A stretch of 8,984 nucleotides of DNA from UBA11540 sp045531755 (GTDB lineage Bacteria > Bacillota > Clostridia > Oscillospirales > Ruminococcaceae). Shown piece after piece: positions 1 through 6,436 of this stretch. How positions within the stretch are numbered: position 1 is the first letter of the stretch; each line of letters begins with the position of its first letter. The translations under genes were made by a program, and so were the position numbers. The stretch is from NCBI GenBank assembly GCA_045531755.1, contig JAZSEP010000068.1, positions 1-8,984 on the forward strand. Reading direction: 5' to 3'. The notes under the pieces are model-generated. The model was not told the origin of the DNA and did not search any database. It was given only the letters and a program-made list of their open reading frames with translations.

Positions 1-591
1 CCACTCGCCTGCACCGTCGATACGTCCTGCTTCGAGAAGCGGTGTGGGGATACCTTCCATAAACTGCTTCATAAGGAACATACCGAATGCTCCTCCGATT
101 GCAGGAAGAATAATCGCCAAATAGTTGTTAATAAGTCCAAGTTTGGACATTATGATGTACGTAGGAAGCGAAGTAACGGTTCCGTTGAACAGAAGGGACA
201 GCTGAATTACCTTGAATATTGCCTTCTTTCCGGGGAACTGATGCTTTGCGATAGGATATGCGCAAAGCGATGCACATAAAACGTGCAGGGTCGTTCCTAC
301 CAAGCTTACGAGTACGCTGTTGAATATGTATCTTGAGAAAGGAACCCATGAGTTAGCCGTTACCATGAACAAGTCAATGAAGTTGTTAATTGTAGGATTT
401 ACAACATAAAACTTCGGGGGGAATGCAAACAATTCCTCAAAGGGCTTGAATGCCTGTATTACTGTATATACGAAGGGCAGTGCCATAAACAGCGCTACTA
501 ACAACAGAAGCAGAAATACAATTATATCTCCCCACAGTGAACGGTTAATTCTTTTTTTGCCTTTTGCGTGAATACGTTTGGTCTGTGCCAA
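1..591 (-). CDS. Sugar ABC transporter permease, MalG-like (partial, C-terminus off the left edge)
   Basis: This is the second inner-membrane subunit of a CUT1 carbohydrate importer; with the neighbouring permease it would form the transmembrane channel. 197 codons are visible. A basic N-terminus (residues 1-17, Lys/Arg-rich) is followed by a hydrophobic helix at about 20-45, then FKPFEELFAFPP, a signature region of MalG-type permeases. Further helices lie at about 88-112, 125-150 and 158-176. The sequence ends inside the cytoplasmic EAA loop, which contacts the ATPase (LLEAGRIDGAGEW, from Glu187). No in-frame ATG fits. The start is taken as TTG at 591, with GGAGG at 605-601 nine bases upstream; an ATG at 607 is out of frame and soon stops. 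It lies 32 bases after the upstream permease and is surely cotranscribed with it. About 80-100 C-terminal residues are missing. The family is secure; the substrate is unknown. Confidence 0.93.
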   Translation of the reverse strand, partial: MAQTKRIHAKGKKRINRSLWGDIIVFLLLLLVALFMALPFVYTVIQAFKPFEELFAFPPKFYVVNPTINNFIDLFMVTANSWVPFSRYIFNSVLVSLVGTTLHVLCASLCAYPIAKHQFPGKKAIFKVIQLSLLFNGTVTSLPTYIIMSKLGLINNYLAIILPAIGGAFGMFLMKQFMEGIPTPLLEAGRIDGAGEW

Positions 592-623
592 AAGAATCGA
601 CCTCCATCTCGGTTTATTTTTTG

Positions 624-1610
624 TTAATCATCATTATGTGCTACGCCACGGAGCACCTTCTGTACTGCGTTGTTGAATATTACCATTGCGGCAAACAGAA
701 CAACGGCAATTGCAGAAGCATAACCCATCTCGAATCGTATGCTACCGTAGTCGTAGATGTGGGTTACAATGGTTTCTGCCGCGTAGTTGGCACTTGGGAA
801 ACCAGCGAGCGCTATACATATCGAACTAACCGAGAAGGAAGCGCCTATCTGAAGTACCGCACTAAGTACCATCTGTCCGTACATCTGAGGAATGGTGATG
901 TACCACAGCTGCTGGAATCTGTTCTTGATTCCGTCGATTGCTCCTGCCTCAAACAATTCCTGGTTGAGTGACTGGAAGCCCGCGATAAAGGTAAGGAAGC
1001 CTGTACCAAGGCTCAGCCAGAGCTGTACGATAATTACGATGGTCAAAACGTATTGGGAGTCTTCGAGCCAACGGATTGGGTCGTCGATGATTCCAATCTG
1101 CATCAAAAAGCTGTTTACAAGTCCATACTGGTCACCTGAGAAAATGTATGTCCAGATGGTGTATACACCGCCCGATATAGACGGCGCATACAATATTACG
1201 GTGAGGATTGTTCTTACCTTGGGGTTGAGGTCGTTGATCATCCATGCAAATACGAAGCACAAAATGTAGCTCAAGGGACCTGTTATAAGACCGAACACCA
1301 ATGTGTTTCTTACGCATATAAGGAAGATGCTGTCCTCAACAAAGAGGGTCTGGTAGTTTAAAAGACCGAGCCATTGGGGAGTCTGCAACATGTTAAAGTA
1401 GGTGAAGCTGAGTCCGATAGAGATTACAACGGGAAGAACGGTAAAGACGAAGAACAAAATCAAGAACGGTGCCATCATGAAATAGCAGGTTTTGTTTTCC
1501 TTCATTCTGTACCATACGGAGAACTTATCTACCGGTTTTTTTGCCTTTTTATTGGCGGTTTTTTGCACGGTCGTAACCGCGTCTTTTTCAAGAACTGCGC
1601 TGTTATTCAA
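624..1610 (-). CDS. Sugar ABC transporter permease, MalF/UgpA-like
   Basis: This is the first channel-forming permease of the CUT1 importer, 328 residues, a normal length for the family. A Lys-rich cytoplasmic N-terminus (about 1-40) precedes six likely membrane helices at roughly 43-66, 102-125, 135-157, 187-212, 245-268 and 297-318. The EAA loop begins at Glu221 (EAGAIDGIKNRFQQ) and ends ITIPQM, the usual ATPase docking site. The start is TTG at 1610, with AAAGGAG at 1625-1619 eight bases upstream; there is no ATG in a suitable place. It begins 17 bases after the solute-binding protein stop and ends 32 bases before the second permease, so the three genes form one operon. No ATP-binding subunit is visible, so a shared MsmX-type ATPase encoded elsewhere is likely (inference). 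The substrate cannot be read from the sequence. Confidence 0.95.
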   Translation of the reverse strand: MNNSAVLEKDAVTTVQKTANKKAKKPVDKFSVWYRMKENKTCYFMMAPFLILFFVFTVLPVVISIGLSFTYFNMLQTPQWLGLLNYQTLFVEDSIFLICVRNTLVFGLITGPLSYILCFVFAWMINDLNPKVRTILTVILYAPSISGGVYTIWTYIFSGDQYGLVNSFLMQIGIIDDPIRWLEDSQYVLTIVIIVQLWLSLGTGFLTFIAGFQSLNQELFEAGAIDGIKNRFQQLWYITIPQMYGQMVLSAVLQIGASFSVSSICIALAGFPSANYAAETIVTHIYDYGSIRFEMGYASAIAVVLFAAMVIFNNAVQKVLRGVAHNDD

Positions 1611-1627
1611 GATAATCTCTCCTTTCC

Positions 1628-4600
1628 TTAGTCTAATCCGAACTCTGCACGCTTACGTGCGATTTCGCTATCGGTCTGTTTTGTCCATTCATGCAGTGCA
1701 TCACGAGGTGTATCACCCTGGTTGATTACACGGTTGAATGCGTTGTTGATGTTTCTCTGCAGGTAGTAACCTCCGGGTACCTCGGGTACCTCGTAGATTT
1801 CCTCACGCTGACGGTTGATTTCATCGCGGACCGCCTTCGGCCAGTCGAGTGTTTCAAACGCGTGAATGTTTGCAGTAGAGATACGCGCTGTAGGACCGAG
1901 AAGTCCTTCAATTTCGCGTCCGTATCTGGATTGTGCGTCTTTACCTGTTATCCACTTGAGGTATTCCCAAGCATATTCTTCACGCACTGTTCCGCTCTTG
2001 ATTGCAACAATCGCTGAACCCTGAGCACCGTCGGCACGGCTTACCGTTCCGTCCTCTCTTACTGTTCCGGGGAGAAGTGTCATTTCCCAAAGACCTGAAA
2101 TTTCGGGAGCTGCCTGCTTGAGCTGGTTGTAGAAGGTATAGGTTGTGAAGCCTATCGGCATCTCTCCTGTTCTGAAACGGTTGAACAGGTCGTAGTTAAC
2201 GGGAAGACTGTACTGTGAGAACAGGTCGGTGTATTTTGTGAATACGTCAACGGAAAGCTTGGATGTGAGCTGTGTTGCCGTGAGGTCCTCGTTATAGTAG
2301 GAGCCGCCTGCCTGATAGAGCATAGCACCGAAGATTCCGCTCGCACCTACGTCGAGGTTGTTTCTCTGGAGTATCGGGAGCATTGCGTAGAGGTCATCCC
2401 ACGTCTGTGGAGGCTCAAGTCCGAATTCCTCGAGTATATCGGTACGATAGAACATCATACTGAAGGTCTGGGTTTCGGGAAGCGCATATACCGCATCTTC
2501 GAGTGTGTATGCTGTTGTAGCGGTTTCTGTGAAGTTTGCCGCTACGAATTCGTCAAAGTCGTCAAACTGTCTTAGGTCAACCAAAGAACCACGGATAGCG
2601 AGGTTCATAGGTGTTGTACGGTCAACGTTGATTACGTCAGGGTTTCTTCCTGCGGCAATTGCCTGTATCAAGCTTCCCTGTACGAGCTGGAGGTTTACGC
2701 CTATTCCTGTATCAGCAGTGAACATATCGTCAATCATCTGCTTGAGGATATTTGCGCTGTCTCGGCCGACGGTGGTCCATACTGTGATGACCTTCTCGGA
2801 GCCGTCCTCTGATACGTTACCAACGCTGTTATAGTCCTCTGTGAAGGATGCAAAGAACGCGTTGAACTCGTGAACCATGCCTTCCCAGAAATTAGACTCT
2901 GTGCGCTTGAACTCGGAATTTGCAGGTGTGACTATCATATAGTCAAGTGCAAGTGCCTGAGATTTCATTGAGAGAACCCATGCAGCAAGTGTGGAGATAC
3001 TCTCTTTATATTCTGTGAGTCGCTTATGAAGTGAACGTGCGTTGTCGTCAATGAAGCTGTCGAGCTGTACGTATACCTTTTCAAGTGTTGCAGCCTCGGA
3101 GCCCTTACCGCCTGTTACCGCGATAATGTCGCCCTCAACATCCTTGAGCATCTGAGAAACCTCTTTAAGCTTGGGGATGAGGTCGTCAATCTTTTCGTGC
3201 AAACGGTAGGTTCTGTAGGTATCGGGAGAGGTGGAGGTAATCATAATTACCTTTCTGTACAGGTAGTTGAGCTGGTATACGCACTCGTCTATCTGATTCA
3301 AGAGCTCTGCCATATCGCCAAGGGTTACTTCCATGGAGATTGTGTGGGTGCCGGGCTCTAAGTAGAAGTAGTACGCTTCTCCTGTTTCAGCCTCGCCGAG
3401 AACCTTGAAGTCCCAGTTTCTTGTATACGGGAACTGTGTTTCGCCGAGCTCCTCGAAAGGAAGCTCGCCGTCCAACTTTATAGATCTTGTGACGAACATT
3501 CCGCGAAGGAAGTTCTGCTGATATCTGACGCCTATCTTATAGTAGCCTGCGGTCTCGACATCAAACTGCCAATCTATCCATTGTCCCGGGGAGCTCCAGT
3601 TAGCTCCGCCGATGGTGTTGATCCTGATTTTAGATGCATGATAAGGCTGTGAAAGTGCATCTGTACGGTCGTTGTACGGAGACAGCATAGAATGCGATTT
3701 TGAATAGGTGTCCTCACCCTCGATTTCAACGGCTTCGCCAAGTGCTTCCTTGGTGGATGCCTCAATCTGTGCTTCGGTGACGCCCTTTATGTATTCTTCA
3801 TAGGATACGGAGGTTTCCTTCTGATATATCTTGAGGTACTCGATATACGCACCCTCACCTACTGCCGCAAGCGAAATAGTATGCGTGCCTTCGGAAAGGT
3901 AGAAGTAGAAGCCTTCGTTATAGATACCCTCGGAGTCCTTAAAGATGTTTTCCTGCCAAGCACCAATCTGAACCTGCTCGGGACGAAGCTCGTTTCCGCG
4001 GTTATCCTTCGCAAATTCATTGGTTTTGTTTTTGAAAACTCTGTTGAACTCGAAGTTCTTCATAGAGTTGAACTGAATCTGGCCGTCGATTCTCATCTCG
4101 AATGCGATAGTGAGCATCGTGTCCGTGAAGGGATAGTAGGACAATGCCATATTATAGAGTCCTGCTTTTCCCTCGGGAATATCAACAGTCCAGGTAATCT
4201 TACCTTCCTGTGAATCCCATTTGAGAACGTTTTGCTTGCCCTCATAGGATTCTACTACGGTTGCATTTGTTCCCTCCTCCTGCTTTACAAATTCCGCTGC
4301 GGGAATTATAAACTCAGCCTCGGGGAAGGATTCATTTGCATACTTTTTGAGGAAATTGACGTAGTTGTTGTCACGGCCGTATTCGACCTTGGCAAGAACC
4401 TTATCAGTTTCTTCCGTAGTTTCACCTTCAACTGTTTCTCCGTCAGCAATCTCGGTGTTATCCTCGATCTCTGTCGGGTCCGCCAACGTTACGTCCAATG
4501 TGACGCCGTCGGCAACTTCGGTCGTTGAGCTGACCGGTTCCTCATCTGCAAAAGCAAACGAGGGCAGAACTGCGGTAAGTAGCATAGCTAACACAACTAC

Positions 4601-4630
4601 AGTACTGATCATTCTCAAGCCATGGTTCAT
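1628..4630 (-). CDS. Large secreted multi-domain solute-binding protein with two carbohydrate-binding-like modules
   Basis: This is the extracellular receptor of the adjacent sugar ABC importer, 1000 residues against about 400-550 for ordinary family 1 binding proteins. Residues 1-28 are a Sec signal peptide ending SFAFA before DEE; there is no lipobox cysteine. An acidic Thr/Glu-rich linker covers about 29-78. Two beta-rich modules resembling galactose-binding/CBM folds follow, at about 103-270 and 301-438. They share the strand pattern FYFYLSEGTHTISL (241-254) and YYFYLEPGTHTISM (420-433). Residues 438-560 look alpha-helical. The family 1 binding domain occupies about 613-1000, with ITVWTT, NPDVINVD and VYALPETQ segments. 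ATG at 4630 is chosen because AAGGAGG (4647-4641) lies ten bases upstream; an in-frame TTG at 4636 would be only four bases away. It is the first gene of an operon with the two permeases. The role as sugar receptor is secure; the module folds are inferred by eye. Confidence 0.9.
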   Translation of the reverse strand: MNHGLRMISTVVVLAMLLTAVLPSFAFADEEPVSSTTEVADGVTLDVTLADPTEIEDNTEIADGETVEGETTEETDKVLAKVEYGRDNNYVNFLKKYANESFPEAEFIIPAAEFVKQEEGTNATVVESYEGKQNVLKWDSQEGKITWTVDIPEGKAGLYNMALSYYPFTDTMLTIAFEMRIDGQIQFNSMKNFEFNRVFKNKTNEFAKDNRGNELRPEQVQIGAWQENIFKDSEGIYNEGFYFYLSEGTHTISLAAVGEGAYIEYLKIYQKETSVSYEEYIKGVTEAQIEASTKEALGEAVEIEGEDTYSKSHSMLSPYNDRTDALSQPYHASKIRINTIGGANWSSPGQWIDWQFDVETAGYYKIGVRYQQNFLRGMFVTRSIKLDGELPFEELGETQFPYTRNWDFKVLGEAETGEAYYFYLEPGTHTISMEVTLGDMAELLNQIDECVYQLNYLYRKVIMITSTSPDTYRTYRLHEKIDDLIPKLKEVSQMLKDVEGDIIAVTGGKGSEAATLEKVYVQLDSFIDDNARSLHKRLTEYKESISTLAAWVLSMKSQALALDYMIVTPANSEFKRTESNFWEGMVHEFNAFFASFTEDYNSVGNVSEDGSEKVITVWTTVGRDSANILKQMIDDMFTADTGIGVNLQLVQGSLIQAIAAGRNPDVINVDRTTPMNLAIRGSLVDLRQFDDFDEFVAANFTETATTAYTLEDAVYALPETQTFSMMFYRTDILEEFGLEPPQTWDDLYAMLPILQRNNLDVGASGIFGAMLYQAGGSYYNEDLTATQLTSKLSVDVFTKYTDLFSQYSLPVNYDLFNRFRTGEMPIGFTTYTFYNQLKQAAPEISGLWEMTLLPGTVREDGTVSRADGAQGSAIVAIKSGTVREEYAWEYLKWITGKDAQSRYGREIEGLLGPTARISTANIHAFETLDWPKAVRDEINRQREEIYEVPEVPGGYYLQRNINNAFNRVINQGDTPRDALHEWTKQTDSEIARKRAEFGLD

Positions 4631-4654
4631 GTTCAAACTGCCTCCTTATCTGAT

Positions 4655-4729
4655 GCCGCGCCAGCCTTGCACGGCTCTGTGGAAATAAACTGTACGTGTA
4701 AACTGGGCGTACTTCACCCATATATACAC
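4655..4729 (-). promoter_or_regulatory. Structured 5' leader of the sugar ABC operon (two stem-loops before the ribosome binding site)
   Basis: If transcription starts near 4737, the leader is about 107 bases. Reading the minus strand, stem-loop 1 pairs GTGTA (4729-4725) with TACAC (4700-4696), and inside it TGGGTG (4720-4715) with CGCCCA (4709-4704), with one G-U pair and loop AAGTA. Stem-loop 2 pairs GCCGTGC (4675-4669) with GCGCGGC (4661-4655), with one G-U pair and loop AAGGCTG. It ends seven bases before the AAGGAGG ribosome binding site. The pairing is visible; a regulatory role is only inferred. It matches no riboswitch class I recognise, and no U-run follows either stem, so neither is an intrinsic terminator. 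Confidence 0.4.
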
Positions 4730-4743
4730 TACCCTGTCTATAC

Positions 4744-4772
4744 ATTATAACATCTAAATTTTGCTTTTTAAA
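4744..4772 (-). promoter_or_regulatory. Candidate proximal promoter of the sugar ABC operon
   Basis: On the minus strand a perfect TATAAT (-10) at 4749-4744 is preceded by TTTAAA at 4772-4767 with a 17-base spacer; the -35 matches the consensus at four of six positions. The predicted start is near 4737, about 107 bases before the ATG at 4630. It is the best sigma-A-like promoter between the cysS terminator and the operon. A GCACAAA/TTTGTGC motif (4775-4781) almost touches its -35 box. Confidence 0.55.
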
Positions 4773-4813
4773 TAGCACAAATATGTTTCGAGTAACTTTT
4801 TTTACCAATCTAT

Positions 4814-4833
4814 TTTGTGCATACTGACACAAA
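4814..4833. promoter_or_regulatory. Candidate operator palindrome upstream of the sugar ABC operon
   Basis: TTTGTG at 4814-4819 and CACAAA at 4828-4833 form perfect six-base inverted arms around eight bases. The inner TGTG-N8-CACA spacing is that of CRP/FNR-family sites, but no regulator gene is in view and the match may be chance. The same TTTGTGC/GCACAAA word recurs at 4775-4781 and 4934-4940. Activity as an operator is inference. Confidence 0.3.
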
Positions 4834-4839
4834 TGTTTC

Positions 4840-4868
4840 ATTATATATGCAACATTTTTACATATAAA
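4840..4868 (-). promoter_or_regulatory. Possible distal promoter of the sugar ABC operon
   Basis: A second perfect TATAAT lies at 4845-4840 on the minus strand, with TTTATA at 4868-4863 and a 17-base spacer. In such AT-rich DNA chance matches are common, so this is weaker support than for the proximal promoter. A start near 4833 would fall on the edge of the palindrome at 4814-4833. Confidence 0.25.
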
Positions 4869-4928
4869 TTCCCTATTCGCCTTTATTTTATGCGGTTTTT
4901 TCTATATGGATTTTTATCCTATTGTCGA

Positions 4929-4973
4929 ATACTTTTGTGCAAGTTTTATATAGGTATATTCGTACAAAAGTAT
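4929..4973. repeat. Inverted repeat with 10-base perfect arms
   Basis: ATACTTTTGT at 4929-4938 is the exact reverse complement of ACAAAAGTAT at 4964-4973, with 25 bases between. Pairing can extend two bases inward with one G-T pair. It lies just downstream of the cysS terminator and far upstream of the sugar operon. No T-run marks it as a terminator; it may be a regulator site or a chance product of AT-rich sequence. Confidence 0.4.
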
Positions 4974-4980
4974 AAAAATT

Positions 4981-5020
4981 TATTAAAAAATTTACTGCGG
5001 GCACAAGCTGTGTCCGCAGT
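4981..5020 (-). terminator. Rho-independent terminator of the cysE-cysS operon
   Basis: A 12-base-pair stem (4994-5005 with 5009-5020, one G-T pair) has a three-base loop at 5006-5008. Reading the minus strand, it is followed by AAATTTTTT and then another T-rich stretch. It starts 14 bases after the cysS stop, so it closes the cys operon and separates it from the sugar importer. On the plus strand only a short T-run follows and no gene needs it there. Confidence 0.88.
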
Positions 5021-5034
5021 GTATTTTTATCCCG

Positions 5035-6435
5035 CTATGCCATGTGCCATTTTACGCCCTGAGGAGTGTCCTCGAGCACGATTCCGCGCGCCTTCAGATT
5101 GTCACGAATCTCGTCGGCGGTTTTGAAATCGCGGTTCTTTCTTGCCTCTTGACGTTTCGCGATAAGCTCCTCGATTTCGCTGTCGAGGTCAGCTTTTTTA
5201 CGGTTATATACTATTCCCAGAACATCGGTGAGCTCGTCAAACAGCTTTATAGCCGCGTTTACGTACTCTTTAGAGTAGGTCTTGTCTGCAGAAAGTGCGG
5301 TATTGATATCTCTTGAAAGGTCGAAAACTGCAGCTACCGCGTCGGCTGTGTTGAGGTCGTCGTCCATAGCCTCAACAAACTGATTCTTTCTTGCTTCGAG
5401 CTTATCGAGAAGCTCTTTGTCGCCGGGCTGCGCTTCGTCGGTTGCATTGCCGAGTGCGAAGTCCATATTATCGCGGCAGTTATAGAGTCTTTCGAGAGCG
5501 GCTTTATTCTGTTCGATTATCTCGACGCTATAGTTTATCGGGCTGCGGTAGTGGGACGCGAGCATCATAAATTTGATAGGCTCGTAGCCATACTTTTCAG
5601 CGACGTCACGGGTGGTGAAAAAGTTGCCCAAGGATTTCGACATTTTGCGGTTATCGACGTTGATGTAGCCGTTGTGGAGCCAGTAGTTTACGTACGGCTT
5701 ACCTGTTGCAGCTTCTGCCTGCGCAATCTCGTTTTCGTGGTGCGGGAAGGTCAAATCCTGACCGCCGCAGTGGATGTCGATGGTTTCGCCAAGGTAGTTC
5801 ATTATCATAGCGGTGCACTCGATGTGCCAGCCGGGTCTTCCCTCTCCCCAAGGGGACTGCCAAGAGGGTTCTCCGGGTTTTGCCGCTTTCCAGAGCACGA
5901 AATCCATCTCGTCCTCTTTATTGCTGTTGACGTCAATTCTTGCACCTGCTTCAAGCTCTTCCATAGGCATATGCGAGAGCTTTCCGTAGCCTTCAAACTT
6001 TTTACTGCGGAAGTAAACGTCGCCGTTTACAGCGTAGGCGTAGCCCTTATCCTCGAGGGTTTTGACAAGTTCGATAATCTTATCGACGTTTTCGGTAGCC
6101 TTGGGGTGAATGGTTGCAGGACGGACGTTTAGACCCTCTGCATCCTTTTTATACTCGACGATATACTTCTCGGCAAGCTCTTTGACTGTAGTGTTTTCTT
6201 CGTTTGCGCGTTTGATGAGCTTGTCGTCGATGTCGGTGAAGTTCTGTACAAAGGTTACCTTATAGCCTCTGTATTCGAGGTAACGGCGAAGGGTGTCAAA
6301 CACACAGATGGGTCTTGCGTTTCCTATATGGATATAGTTATATACCGTAGGTCCGCAGGCGTACATCTTTACCTCGCCCTCGGTTATGGTCTTGAACTCT
6401 TCTTTTTCTCTTGTGAGTGTGTTATAGAATTTCAT
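5035..6435 (-). CDS. cysS: Cysteinyl-tRNA synthetase
   Basis: This class I synthetase attaches cysteine to tRNA-Cys in the cytoplasm. At 466 residues it is full length. The catalytic Rossmann domain shows CGPTVYNYIHIGNAR (Cys27 and the HIGN form of the HIGH motif at 36-39), FTDIDDK (66-72), WHIECTAM (203-210), FPHHENEIAQ (230-239) and KMSKS (264-268). The four zinc ligands expected from the family are present: Cys27, Cys207, His232 and Glu236. The C-terminal half has the helical DALR-type and tRNA-binding regions (about 310-466), ending TPQGVKWHMA. The start at 6435 is set by AAAGGAG at 6448-6442, inside the last codons of cysE; an in-frame open extension to 6489 has no reason to be used. The gene follows cysE after one base, and both are governed by the cysteine T-box. 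Confidence 0.98.
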   Translation of the reverse strand: MKFYNTLTREKEEFKTITEGEVKMYACGPTVYNYIHIGNARPICVFDTLRRYLEYRGYKVTFVQNFTDIDDKLIKRANEENTTVKELAEKYIVEYKKDAEGLNVRPATIHPKATENVDKIIELVKTLEDKGYAYAVNGDVYFRSKKFEGYGKLSHMPMEELEAGARIDVNSNKEDEMDFVLWKAAKPGEPSWQSPWGEGRPGWHIECTAMIMNYLGETIDIHCGGQDLTFPHHENEIAQAEAATGKPYVNYWLHNGYINVDNRKMSKSLGNFFTTRDVAEKYGYEPIKFMMLASHYRSPINYSVEIIEQNKAALERLYNCRDNMDFALGNATDEAQPGDKELLDKLEARKNQFVEAMDDDLNTADAVAAVFDLSRDINTALSADKTYSKEYVNAAIKLFDELTDVLGIVYNRKKADLDSEIEELIAKRQEARKNRDFKTADEIRDNLKARGIVLEDTPQGVKWHMA

Positions 6436-6436
6436 T

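Larger units (their letters stand above)
4631..5034. other. AT-rich intergenic region between cysS and the sugar ABC operon
   Basis: This stretch of about 400 bases holds no convincing gene; the open frames that enter it are run-ons in frames antisense or shifted to the real genes. It is clearly richer in A+T than its flanks between 4740 and 4990. It contains the cysS terminator on the right, inverted repeats and repeated TTTGTGC motifs in the middle, two candidate minus-strand promoters, and a transcribed leader with two stem-loops on the left. These are listed separately. Confidence 0.8.

Noticed and set aside
4631..4636. TTG at 4636 as start of the large solute-binding protein
   Set aside because: It is only four bases from AAGGAGG, while the in-frame ATG at 4630 is ten bases away. 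The difference is two residues before the signal peptide, so TTG is not excluded but is less likely.
4741..4990. Possible small gene, catabolite-response (cre) site or CRISPR-like repeats in the AT-rich intergenic region
   Set aside because: No open frame with a ribosome binding site was found. The closest cre-like sequence near 4782-4798 fails at the central CG and flanking positions, and the repeats are short and irregularly spaced.
5551..6132. Plus-strand open frame (193 codons) antisense to cysS
   Set aside because: cysS is certain on the other strand from all its catalytic motifs. The antisense frame shows no domain and no initiation signal.
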